Shown: positions 8,395 through 15,210 of the stretch, piece after piece
Layout: every line of letters starts with the position of its first letter
Position numbering within the stretch: the stretch's first letter is position 1
DNA from: Spirosoma fluviale
GTDB lineage: Bacteria > Bacteroidota > Bacteroidia > Cytophagales > Cyclobacteriaceae
Assembly: GCA_945868725.1 (NCBI GenBank)
Contig: CAMBMU010000005.1
Span: forward strand, 1-56,499
Length of the DNA: 56,499 nt
Direction: 5' to 3'
Translations under genes and position numbers: made by a program
The notes under the pieces: model-generated
What the model was told of the DNA's origin: nothing
The model's input: only the letters and a program-made list of their open reading frames with translations
The model's database searches: none

Positions 8395-8515
8395 ATTTGT
8401 CCAGATTTTAAAAAATAATTTCAGTACTTAATTACTAGGGAATAGATTGGAAAAAGGCCAATCCGATGTTTAGGGATGGGTAATCAATTTTTGGATTAAA
8501 ATTTTGGTTCTTAAG

Positions 8516-8628
8516 GACCCGCCGCGGCGGGTCAAACTTTGAATAGCCGCGGGTATATCCGCCTTGGCGGATGTACCCGTGGAAATAGGAATGATTAGTT
8601 ATTTTCCAGGACCCGCCGAAGCGGGTCC
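8516..8628. repeat. Second cluster of family A GC-rich palindromes
   Basis: Three units: 8516-8533 is a perfect 18-bp palindrome (GACCCGCCGCGGCGGGTC), 8548-8582 a long hairpin (arms CGGGTATATCCGCC and GGCGGATGTACCCG), and 8609-8628 has 8-bp arms GGACCCGC/GCGGGTCC around CGAA. The cluster fills most of the 537-bp gap between the antitoxin and the LprI-like gene. A short frame over it encodes only repeat-derived residues. Confidence 0.8.
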
Positions 8629-8694
8629 AACCATTCATATAGGTCTGGGCATTAGATTTAGGGTTCTCTCAGAATCGTAAAAACACAAAAAACA

Positions 8695-8845
8695 GTCTAA
8701 AACTTTGCGCCTGCCCGCCGCGGTGGGTCTTGGCGCCTTGGCGAGACTAAATATTTTAAATATTTTTCAAAAAAAGGCAAGCACAAGCTAATTCCCAAAG
8801 CCTGCCCGCCGCGGTGGGTCTTGGCGAGCTAATAGTGATTAAAAT
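8695..8845. repeat. Family B repeat copies interrupted by family A palindromes
   Basis: Around 8700-8750 the sequence reads ACTTTGCGCCTG, then the palindrome CCCGCCGCGGTGGG (8714-8727), then TCTTGGCGCCTTGGCGAGA. Around 8795-8830 it reads CCCAAAGCCTG, the same palindrome (8805-8818), then TCTTGGCGAG. The uninterrupted equivalent CTTTGCGCCTTGGCGAGA is visible at 9539-9556, so the palindrome looks inserted into the B repeat. Confidence 0.7.
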
Positions 8846-8867
8846 TTAGAGGCGCGAACCATCCCGA

Positions 8868-9263
8868 TCAATTGTTGACCTTGATTGATCCGGAACAACC
8901 ATCACCTTCTTCAGCTCCTTTTATCCATTGGGTTAGGGTAGATACCCGATCCAGTGTCAATTCCTCCAAATAGAGCGAAACACACAGGGGATGAATACTT
9001 CCATAATAGCCAGCTTCTCGATCTGGATATTTAACTTTTACTTCTGCATCACGAAAAGTGATCCAAATCCTTTGAGAAGCTCTCAGATTTTTAATGAATT
9101 CAGTGTCTGATTTATACTCCTTTAGGATAGCCTGATAGACCTCATTCAGCTTTTTATCAGTTTTTTTATATTCGTTGTATTGAATCGTATTTAATTCAGA
9201 TTGAGTTTGTGAAAACCCAGCGAAACAAAAAAAGAAAAAAACGAGGGATAGCATGTATTTCAT
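8868..9263 (-). CDS. LprI-like (DUF1311) secreted small protein
   Basis: 131 residues with a signal peptide (MLSLVFFFFCFAGFSQT). The mature part has the DUF1311/LprI pattern: a helical YNEYKKTDKKLNEVYQAIL segment, LRASQRIWITFRDAEVK around residues 60-77, then a conserved Cys (HPLCVSLYLEELT) and a C-terminal Cys (GDGCSG). Members of this family include lysozyme inhibitor LprI of mycobacteria, but most are uncharacterised. It stands alone in a repeat-rich stretch; its promoter side (9264-9390) has no neighbouring gene. Confidence 0.75.
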   Translation of the reverse strand: MKYMLSLVFFFFCFAGFSQTQSELNTIQYNEYKKTDKKLNEVYQAILKEYKSDTEFIKNLRASQRIWITFRDAEVKVKYPDREAGYYGSIHPLCVSLYLEELTLDRVSTLTQWIKGAEEGDGCSGSIKVNN

Positions 9264-9387
9264 GGGAGTAAGAATTTAGGGTAGCATATACTTTTTGGTC
9301 TTTTTAAAAGTATACTTTTTGAACCATTTTTCAATTTGGTTTTTTACCAAATGAGCTTCATTCATTTCCCAAGACAAAAAAATAAGG

Positions 9388-9560
9388 TTCACGCAAAGCC
9401 GCAAAGCCTGTCCGCCGCGGCGGATAGGCCGCCAAGGGGTATTCAACTTTGCGTCTGCCCGCCGCGGAGGGTCTCTGTTAGAATACATAATTCAAAAGTT
9501 ATTGCTCGCAAAGCCGCAAAGCCGCCAAGGAGTTAATTCTTTGCGCCTTGGCGAGATAAA
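9388..9560. repeat. Family B repeat with nested family A palindromes
   Basis: Three linked pieces: 9388-9436 (TCACGCAAAGCCGCAAAG, then CCTG, a perfect 14-bp palindrome TCCGCCGCGGCGGA at 9411-9424, TAGG, then CCGCCAAGG), 9446-9476 (CTTTGCGTCTG with palindrome core at 9458-9471) and 9504-9556 (GCTCGCAAAGCCGCAAAG, CGCCAAGGAG, TTTGCGCCTTGGCGAGA). No coding sequence is supported in 9264-9760. Confidence 0.75.
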
Positions 9561-9568
9561 AAAACAAA

Positions 9569-9599
9569 AATCCCCTTCAAAATTGATCTGAAGGGGATT
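9569..9599 (-). terminator. Leftward rho-independent terminator
   Basis: Arms AATCCCCTTCA (9569-9579) and TGAAGGGGATT (9589-9599) with a 9-nt loop. On the minus strand the stem is followed by TTTTTG and TTTTTTT, so it stops leftward transcription. The nearest leftward gene is the thiolase, now about 2 kb away across the group II intron. Confidence 0.7.
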
Positions 9600-9689
9600 C
9601 TAGGTGGACCCACTTGGAATCAAAAAACTTGGAATTTTTACTAACCCAAAGATTTTATCTTAAAGGTCTAAAGCTTCAGAAGTTTTAAG

Positions 9690-9758
9690 ATCATGCAAAG
9701 CCTGCCTACGGTAAGTAAGACGCTAAGGATCTTCAACTTTGCGTCTCTGCGCCTTTGC
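9690..9758. repeat. Family B repeat copy at the intron's 5' flank
   Basis: CATGCAAAGCCTGCCTACGG, then AAGACGCTAAGGATC and CTTTGCGTCTCTGCGCCTTTGC form a degenerate copy of the B repeat, ending where the group II intron begins. GCGTGA just after the intron (about 11621-11626) could be its interrupted continuation. Confidence 0.55.
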
Positions 9759-10283
9759 TTGTGCCGTGAAATCTTAGTCAACTGAAGGACTAAGATATGC
9801 TGTAAATGAGATGATACAGGCCAAAAGTTAAGGGCTGAAGTATCGATAACGCTGTTCAGGCGGGGTTATCAAACCACCCAGTGCTGCAAAAGCTGTAAAG
9901 CTGCTGTGGTGAACGCTCTGGGAAAAGGCGGAACAACCGTCAGGTATGGATTTAAGAGATGAATGTAAATGAATCGCTGAAGAAGTGACGAAATCGCATA
10001 GTTGCTGGGCAAAATCGCATTTTGCAAAGGATGCAGAGAAGAGTATGGCGGTTACCTGATTACTGGCCATATGCCCGCCGTTATACAGGCGACATGACTT
10101 AAATCTGGGCTCATATATAGAACTCGGGATCTCCGTTCCTTGGGAGCCGTGCAGAACGGCGGAACGGAAGTCGGACCGACCATAGTAGTGATGAGACTCT
10201 CTGAAAGGAGAGAGGAGCGAAGGGATCGGGTTATTCAGATGAATATTCACTTTAACAACCTGCGCAAGTAGGGATGATTCGAA

Positions 10284-11516
10284 ATGGATGTACACGTAAA
10301 GAAGACAGTACCTATCGAGTACTATGATGTTGCTAAAGCTTATCAGAAGGTAAGAAAAGGAGGCAAAGCAGTTGGGATAGATCAGCAGAGCTGGGCAGAC
10401 TTTGACAAAGAGCCTGAACGGAATCTGTATGTGATCTGGAACAGACTTGCCTCTGGTAGCTACCATCCTCAACCTGTCAGAGAGGTAGAGATACCCAAGA
10501 AAGACGGGAGCAAGCGAAAGCTGGGAATCCCTACTCTAAGAGACAGGATAGCGCAACAGGTGGTTAAGGATTACATGGAAAAACGCATCGATAAGCTGTT
10601 TCATGAGAACTCCTATGGTTATAGGCCTCTTAAGAGCGCTCATCAGGCCATAGAGCAGGTCAGGCAGAATACCTTTGGTTTTGACTGGGTATTGGACATG
10701 GACATCAGTAAGTTCTTCGATGAGGTGGATCATGACCTTACACTCAAGGCGGTATCCCATGTGATGGAAGAGAAATGGGTTTTGATGTATGTGGAGAGAT
10801 GGCTCAAAATGCCAGTCCAGAAGCAAGATGGAACGGTTGAGCCAAAACAGGGAAAGGGGACCCCTCAAGGAGGAGTAATCAGTCCGCTATTGGCCAATCT
10901 TTACCTTCACTTTGCCATGGATAAATGGCTGTCGAAACATTATCCCACGGTACGCTTTGTGAGGTATGCAGATGATGTGGTGATTCACTGTTCCACACAT
11001 CAACAAGCCGAACAAGTCAAGGAAGCACTGATCAACAGGCTAGCGGAAGTAAAGCTGAGAGTAAATGAGAGTAAGACTCACATAGCTTACTGCAAAGACT
11101 ACCGCCGAAAGGGAAGTCATGATAAAGTCAAGTTTGAATTTTTAGGCTTCAGCTATCAGCCCAGAGCTAGAAAGAGCAAACGAGACGGGAACAACTTCAT
11201 GGCTTTCACCGCAGAGATCAGTCAAACCAACAAAAAGCGAATCATCCAAACAATTAGGGAACTCGGGGCTTGGCGGGATACCAGGGTGGAAATCCAATCA
11301 ATTGCCGATCAGCTTAATGCAAAGTTGAGAGGCTGGATCAACTACTATGGCTTGTACAGTAAGCGAAGCCTCCGATGGACCTTACTAAAGGTGGAGGAAA
11401 GGCTTATAAAATGGCTTAAGAAAAAACACAAGGCAGGCACCAGAAAGGCAATAGCGAAACTCAAGGTGATAAGAAGGGAAAACCCTGAACTCTTTTATCA
11501 CTGGCAGATAGTGTAA
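10284..11516 (+). CDS. ltrA: Group II intron reverse transcriptase/maturase
   Basis: 410 residues. RT blocks are in order: KKDGSKRKLGIPTLRDRIAQ (about 73-92), HENSYGYRPLKSAHQAIEQ (108-126), VLDMDISKFFDEVDH, GTPQGGVISPLLANLYLH, and the catalytic RYADD with YADD at 228-231. The maturase X/thumb region follows (KVKFEFLGFSYQP, SQTNKKRIIQTIRELG, LNAKLRGWINYYGLYSK). No HNH endonuclease domain is present after it: the protein ends soon after the thumb, so mobility would have to use nicked or single-stranded DNA targets. The gene is intact, so the intron may still splice and move. Confidence 0.95.
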   Translation: MDVHVKKTVPIEYYDVAKAYQKVRKGGKAVGIDQQSWADFDKEPERNLYVIWNRLASGSYHPQPVREVEIPKKDGSKRKLGIPTLRDRIAQQVVKDYMEKRIDKLFHENSYGYRPLKSAHQAIEQVRQNTFGFDWVLDMDISKFFDEVDHDLTLKAVSHVMEEKWVLMYVERWLKMPVQKQDGTVEPKQGKGTPQGGVISPLLANLYLHFAMDKWLSKHYPTVRFVRYADDVVIHCSTHQQAEQVKEALINRLAEVKLRVNESKTHIAYCKDYRRKGSHDKVKFEFLGFSYQPRARKSKRDGNNFMAFTAEISQTNKKRIIQTIRELGAWRDTRVEIQSIADQLNAKLRGWINYYGLYSKRSLRWTLLKVEERLIKWLKKKHKAGTRKAIAKLKVIRRENPELFYHWQIV

Positions 11517-11546
11517 GGGAAGTCTAATCTTTATTAAGAATAACAA

Positions 11547-11619
11547 GAGCCGTATGACGGGAGACTGTCACGTACGGTTCTGTGAGAGGCTTAGGGGTGA
11601 GACTCCCCTTTGCCTACTC
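11547..11619 (+). ncRNA. Group II intron domains V and VI
   Basis: Domain V is a 34-nt hairpin at 11547-11580 (GAGCCGTATGAC arm, loop GAGA, arm GTCACGTACGGTTC) containing the catalytic AGC triad near its base. Domain VI follows: GAGAGGC (11584-11590) pairs with GCCTActc, leaving an unpaired A at 11616 as the expected branch point. This is the signature that identifies the element as group II. Confidence 0.88.
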
Positions 11620-11634
11620 GGCGTGATCTACTCC

Positions 11635-12816
11635 TTACAATTTCTCAATCACAATTGCAGAAGCACCACCGCCGCCATTACAGATCCCCGCCACGCCAAT
11701 GTCTCCGCCCTTTTTGTGAAGTACGGAGCACAAGGTGCTAATTATCCTGGCTCCCGAAGCACCTAGGGGATGGCCTAAGGCAACCGCACCTCCGAATACA
11801 TTCAAGCGATCGTTGTCCAGGTTTAGTTTTCGCTGGTTGGCAAGCGCCACCGCTGCGAAGGCCTCGTTGATCTCGTAGTAGGAAACTTCGGCAGCAGTTA
11901 CTCCTGCATGTTTCAACGCTTTGGGAATAGCCAAGGCTGGTGCAGTTGTAAACCAAAGTGGATCGGTAGCTGCATCGGCATAGCCTCTAATTTTGGCGAT
12001 TGGCTTGAGACCGTATTTTTCGACTACTTCCTTGCTCACCAAGACCAAGGCTGCGGCACCATCATTCATGGTCGATGCATTGGCTGCAGTCACAGTTCCA
12101 TTTGGGTCAAAAACAGGCTTGAGGGATGGGATTTTATCAAACACTACATTCTTAAATTCCTCGTCTTCGGCAATCAAAATCGATTCACCCTTTCTACCTT
12201 GGAGTTCAACAGGTACGATTTCATCGGCAAACATTCCTGCTTCCCATGCTGCTGCCGACCTTTGGTAAGATTGAATGGCATAGGCATCTTGCTCAGCTCG
12301 GCTGATTTTCATTTCCTTGGCAGTATTGTCGGCACAATTGCCCATGGGAAATTTATTATAGACCTCAAAAAGTCCATCACGAACGAGTCCATCTGTCAAC
12401 TCAGCATTTCCATATTTGTAGCCAAAGCGTGCTTTCGGAACGTAGTAGGGGACATTGGACATGCTTTCCATTCCCCCGGCAACCACCACCTCGTTGATGC
12501 CCAATTCGATGGATTGTGCTCCGAGCATCACAGCTTTCATGCCTGAAGCACAAACTTTGTTGATGGTGGTACAAGGAACTTGGTAGCCAATACCTGCGCC
12601 GATGGAGGCTTGACGAGCGGGTGCTTGGCCCAAATTGGCAGACAGCACGTTGCCCATAAATACTTCATTGACGGCTTCTATGGGGATCCCCGACTTGGCT
12701 AAGGCACCTTTAATGGCGATACTACCTAGCTCGGTCGCTGAGAGACCACTCAGTTTCCCACCAAAACTCCCAAGGGGAGTACGTACTGCGGCAAGGATAT
12801 AAACTTCTTTATTCAT
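11635..12816 (-). CDS. Acetyl-CoA C-acetyltransferase (thiolase)
   Basis: 393 residues, the usual thiolase II length. The acylated cysteine is in INKVCASGMKAV (about residues 84-95), and the C-terminal signatures are NEAFAAVAL, GGAVALGHPLGASGAR and the second catalytic cysteine in GICNGGGGASAI. It condenses or cleaves acetoacetyl-CoA in the cytoplasm, serving fatty-acid or ketogenic amino-acid breakdown. The C-terminus is complete (IVIEKL, stop), so the group II intron inserted just after the gene without damaging it. It follows the TPR gene at 12857 by 40 bp and may be read from the same leftward transcript. Confidence 0.95.
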   Translation of the reverse strand: MNKEVYILAAVRTPLGSFGGKLSGLSATELGSIAIKGALAKSGIPIEAVNEVFMGNVLSANLGQAPARQASIGAGIGYQVPCTTINKVCASGMKAVMLGAQSIELGINEVVVAGGMESMSNVPYYVPKARFGYKYGNAELTDGLVRDGLFEVYNKFPMGNCADNTAKEMKISRAEQDAYAIQSYQRSAAAWEAGMFADEIVPVELQGRKGESILIAEDEEFKNVVFDKIPSLKPVFDPNGTVTAANASTMNDGAAALVLVSKEVVEKYGLKPIAKIRGYADAATDPLWFTTAPALAIPKALKHAGVTAAEVSYYEINEAFAAVALANQRKLNLDNDRLNVFGGAVALGHPLGASGARIISTLCSVLHKKGGDIGVAGICNGGGGASAIVIEKL

Positions 12817-12856
12817 CTCTAATTGGGTTTAGGGGAAGCTTAACCAGCCCAAGGAA

Positions 12857-13468
12857 TTACCAATCAGGCAATCCTTTTTTAGGGCGTTGCGTCGCTTTCT
12901 TTTTATTGTCTTGGATATAGCGTAGTTCCGCTGCATTAAGTGATTCCAATATTTGTGACGCTTGTTCAGGAGATAAATTCATCCCTTTCAACTTTTCGCG
13001 CATCGCTTCCATTTTTTTCTGGCGATCGGCTAGGTTGGCATCCATCTGGTCGTTTCCATTTTGGCCTGCTTCCTCACTTTTCTGGGAGGGATTTTCACCC
13101 TTTTGCCCTTCCTTGGCCTTATCTTCGTTGGTCTGTTCCCCGTCTTTTTGATCCGACTTTGAGTCTTCCTTTTCTGAGGGATCTTTTTGCTCCTGATTTT
13201 GTTGGTTTTGCTGCTGCTGCTCTTGGTTTTGTTCCTGCTGCTCTTCCTCCTGTTCTTGGTTCAACTTTTCTTTTAAGGCCTTCAGCTTGGCATCGTCTGG
13301 ATACTTCGTTAATCCATCATTCACCTCTTTAAGGGCTTGTTCTTTGGCTGTTTTGACATAGGAGCGAGCTGCACGATTGAAAAACTCTCCTGCGCTCTGC
13401 GCCTGTACCTTTCCTGCGAAAAGCAGCAAAAAAGCCAATGCAAAGAAAATGTGATGCTTAGTTTTCAT
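12857..13468 (-). CDS. Bat-operon TPR-like protein with long disordered E/Q-rich region
   Basis: 203 residues: signal peptide (ALAFLLLFAGKVQA), a short helical/TPR-like N-terminal part (residues 25-68), a low-complexity stretch at 69-143 dominated by Q, E, N, K and D, then a conserved-looking C-terminal part (LADRQKKMEAMREKLKG, LNAAELRYIQDNKKK). BatC-type proteins of Bacteroidota aerotolerance operons have this layout (TPR plus Q/E-rich linker). It overlaps the next upstream gene's end by 11 nt. A periplasmic scaffold role beside the VWA protein is inferred. Confidence 0.7.
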   Translation of the reverse strand: MKTKHHIFFALAFLLLFAGKVQAQSAGEFFNRAARSYVKTAKEQALKEVNDGLTKYPDDAKLKALKEKLNQEQEEEQQEQNQEQQQQNQQNQEQKDPSEKEDSKSDQKDGEQTNEDKAKEGQKGENPSQKSEEAGQNGNDQMDANLADRQKKMEAMREKLKGMNLSPEQASQILESLNAAELRYIQDNKKKATQRPKKGLPDW

Positions 13469-14102
13469 TTATTTCGACTACGTCTTTTAAGCTTGTCATA
13501 AATTCTTGGTAGGCGGCTACCGTTTCGTCCTGAGCAAGAGCTGCCTCCAAAAGTGTTAACGCTTCTTTGAACTTAAATTGTTCCACCAGTCGATCCGCCT
13601 CTGCCTTTTTACGTTTTGCAAATTCCGAAGGTTCAGGAGTATTTTCATCCTTATTCTTCCGCTCCTCATCTCTTTTTAGCCATCTAGCAAGCAATTCATA
13701 GTTGTATCTAGCTTCCTCATTCAATGGATTTTGAATCAATGCCGATTGAAATTTGCTTAGTGCTGCTTCATAATCCTGTTTGTTCCCCAACACCACTCCA
13801 CCTTGGTTGAAGGCAAAGGAGGACAACCGCTCATCGATACTTTGGCTTGCCTTATCAAAGTTTGCCGCGGCTTCTTCCGGTTGAGAGGCGTAGTGGTAGC
13901 TGAGTCCTAAGTTAAAATCTAAGTATTCGGACACTAGTTGAAACTCTTCTATAAGTATACGATGATCTTTGATGGCTTGCGCGTATTCTGTAGCGGCATA
14001 GCTTGCAGCGGCTTGATCGATTGCTGCATTCAAGCGGCTAACCCTCGTCCAAGAGGCAGGCAAAAATACTAAAATCAGGAAGATCCCCTTGATCCAGCTC
14101 AT
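13458..14102 (-). CDS. TPR repeat protein (BatC/BatE-like)
   Basis: 214 residues with an N-terminal signal (MSWIKGIFLILVFLPASW). Several TPR-like helical pairs are visible: AAASYAATEYAQAIKDHRIL, LDFNLGLSYHYASQPEEAAA, QDYEAALSKFQSALIQNPLN and EQFKFKEALTLLEAALAQD. It overlaps the VWA gene by 1 nt upstream and the second TPR gene by 11 nt downstream, a tight operon. TPR proteins in Bat operons are thought to scaffold VWA proteins at the inner membrane; the exact function is not established. Confidence 0.78.
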   Translation of the reverse strand: MSWIKGIFLILVFLPASWTRVSRLNAAIDQAAASYAATEYAQAIKDHRILIEEFQLVSEYLDFNLGLSYHYASQPEEAAANFDKASQSIDERLSSFAFNQGGVVLGNKQDYEAALSKFQSALIQNPLNEEARYNYELLARWLKRDEERKNKDENTPEPSEFAKRKKAEADRLVEQFKFKEALTLLEAALAQDETVAAYQEFMTSLKDVVEINEN

Positions 14103-15067
14103 CAGAGTTTGATTGTTTTAATGGGTAAAATCATATCCACCAAGGCCAAGGCAAGGGCGGCTAAGAGGAAGTAAAAATACTTGTTTGAACTAGCTTCTAC
14201 CATGCGAGTAGTGGAAATACCGCCTTCCAAGGTCTCAATTGCTGAAATCAGGCCTCCCATTTCTTGAGCTTGATCCGAGATTTCAAAGTATTGCCCACCT
14301 GTTTCTGCAGCGATAAATTGCAAAGGCTTACGGTTTAACTTGGTTAATGCTGGTTTTCCTGTGTCAGGGTCCATTACAAGTCCACTGCCACGAGCCATTT
14401 CACCGCCTCTGTCCGTTCCTATCCCTACAGCAAAGACTTTGATTCCTTGGTCAACCAATTCCTCAGCAATCCCATCCAAGTCGTCGCCAAAATGTTCTCC
14501 ATCCGAAATCAAGACCACGGAACGAGATTTTTTTTCCGGACTCTGGTCATTTTGGAAACGTTCTAGAGCCATCCGAAGTGGAGTACTAAGGTCGGTGCCC
14601 AAATTGGGCACCAATCCTATGGAAAGACCATCAATGTAAAGATTGGCTACTGCTTGGTCGTAGGTAAGCGGTAACTGAAGAAAAGATTCAGTGGAAAAAA
14701 TAATCAGCCCCACTCTGTCGGAGGGAAAGGATTTAAGAAATTCCTTTAATTCAAATTGAATGCGTTGCAGCCTAGTCGGAGCAATGTCTGTTGCAATCAT
14801 CGATTGAGAGAGATCGACAGCAATGAAAATATCTTTGCCTTCTTCCTTCACTTCCTTGAAAGAATCTCCAATGGAAGGGCCAGCAAAGGCGATTAAAAGC
14901 AAGATAAAGTAGATGGATCGAATGATCAGCTTGGTAAAAAGACGCTGCTTTTCCACCTTCAACTTCCTGTTGATGGACCAAAACCGGCTTAGGTAAAGCA
15001 GATACAGCAGGATGAAGATTCCAGCCAGAAGGAGCGTAAGTTTGATATCCGGATATGCCCAAATCAT
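14102..15067 (-). CDS. VWA-domain membrane protein (BatA/BatB-like)
   Basis: 321 residues. Two N-terminal membrane segments (about 10-27 and 47-67) precede a von Willebrand A domain with an intact MIDAS motif D-x-S-x-S (DLSQSM, about residues 88-93), and a final membrane helix (YFYFLLAALALALVDMIL) near the C-terminus. This is the BatA/BatB layout of the Bacteroidota aerotolerance operon, which normally starts with a MoxR ATPase and a DUF58 protein. Neither is here: the gene begins the run, facing a TonB receptor gene 143 bp away. Role in stress tolerance or envelope assembly is inferred from family. Confidence 0.85.
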   Translation of the reverse strand: MIWAYPDIKLTLLLAGIFILLYLLYLSRFWSINRKLKVEKQRLFTKLIIRSIYFILLLIAFAGPSIGDSFKEVKEEGKDIFIAVDLSQSMIATDIAPTRLQRIQFELKEFLKSFPSDRVGLIIFSTESFLQLPLTYDQAVANLYIDGLSIGLVPNLGTDLSTPLRMALERFQNDQSPEKKSRSVVLISDGEHFGDDLDGIAEELVDQGIKVFAVGIGTDRGGEMARGSGLVMDPDTGKPALTKLNRKPLQFIAAETGGQYFEISDQAQEMGGLISAIETLEGGISTTRMVEASSNKYFYFLLAALALALVDMILPIKTIKL

Positions 15068-15210
15068 AGCCTGAAATTAGGAAATAAAGCTAACTTTGAA
15101 TGCAGAAATTGGCCAAAATCGGGATTCCTTTTCAAAAAGAAGTGTCAGAATTAACAAACATTAATTTTCCTAGCTCGTTCAGGTAGGCTATCCCAAGAAT
15201 TTATCAACGA

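Larger units (their letters stand above)
9761..11622 (+). mobile_element. Group II intron with reverse transcriptase ORF
   Basis: A retroelement of about 1.86 kb. The proposed 5' end is GTGCC at 9761 (consensus GTGYG). The 520 bp before the RT gene are structured non-coding RNA of domains I-III (for example GGTTATCAAACCACC, and CAGGTATGGATTTAAGAG then TGAATGTAAATGAATC). The ORF lies in domain IV and a clear domain V/VI closes the element at 11547-11619. The 3' end is uncertain by a few bases (11620-11627). A 7-nt match between exon CCTTTGC (9752-9758) and intron GCAAAGG (10024-10030) may be the IBS1-EBS1 pairing and would shift the 5' end to 9759. The element lies opposite to the thiolase gene. 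Confidence 0.85.

Noticed and set aside
8435-8638. HigB-like toxin upstream of the HigA gene
   Set aside because: The only frame there (67 residues) is made of family A palindrome sequence, and no RelE/HigB features are visible.
9388-9760. A CRISPR array from the repeated GCAAAGCC.. and TTGGCG.. units
   Set aside because: Units are irregular in length and spacing, there are no unique spacers of constant size, and no cas genes are present.
9828-10472. A 214-residue leftward frame over the intron 5' region
   Set aside because: It is antisense to structured group II intron RNA and the start of the RT gene, with no signal or domain.
11908-12546. A 212-residue rightward frame inside the thiolase gene
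   Set aside because: Antisense shadow of a well-conserved gene, with cysteine/tryptophan-rich random composition.
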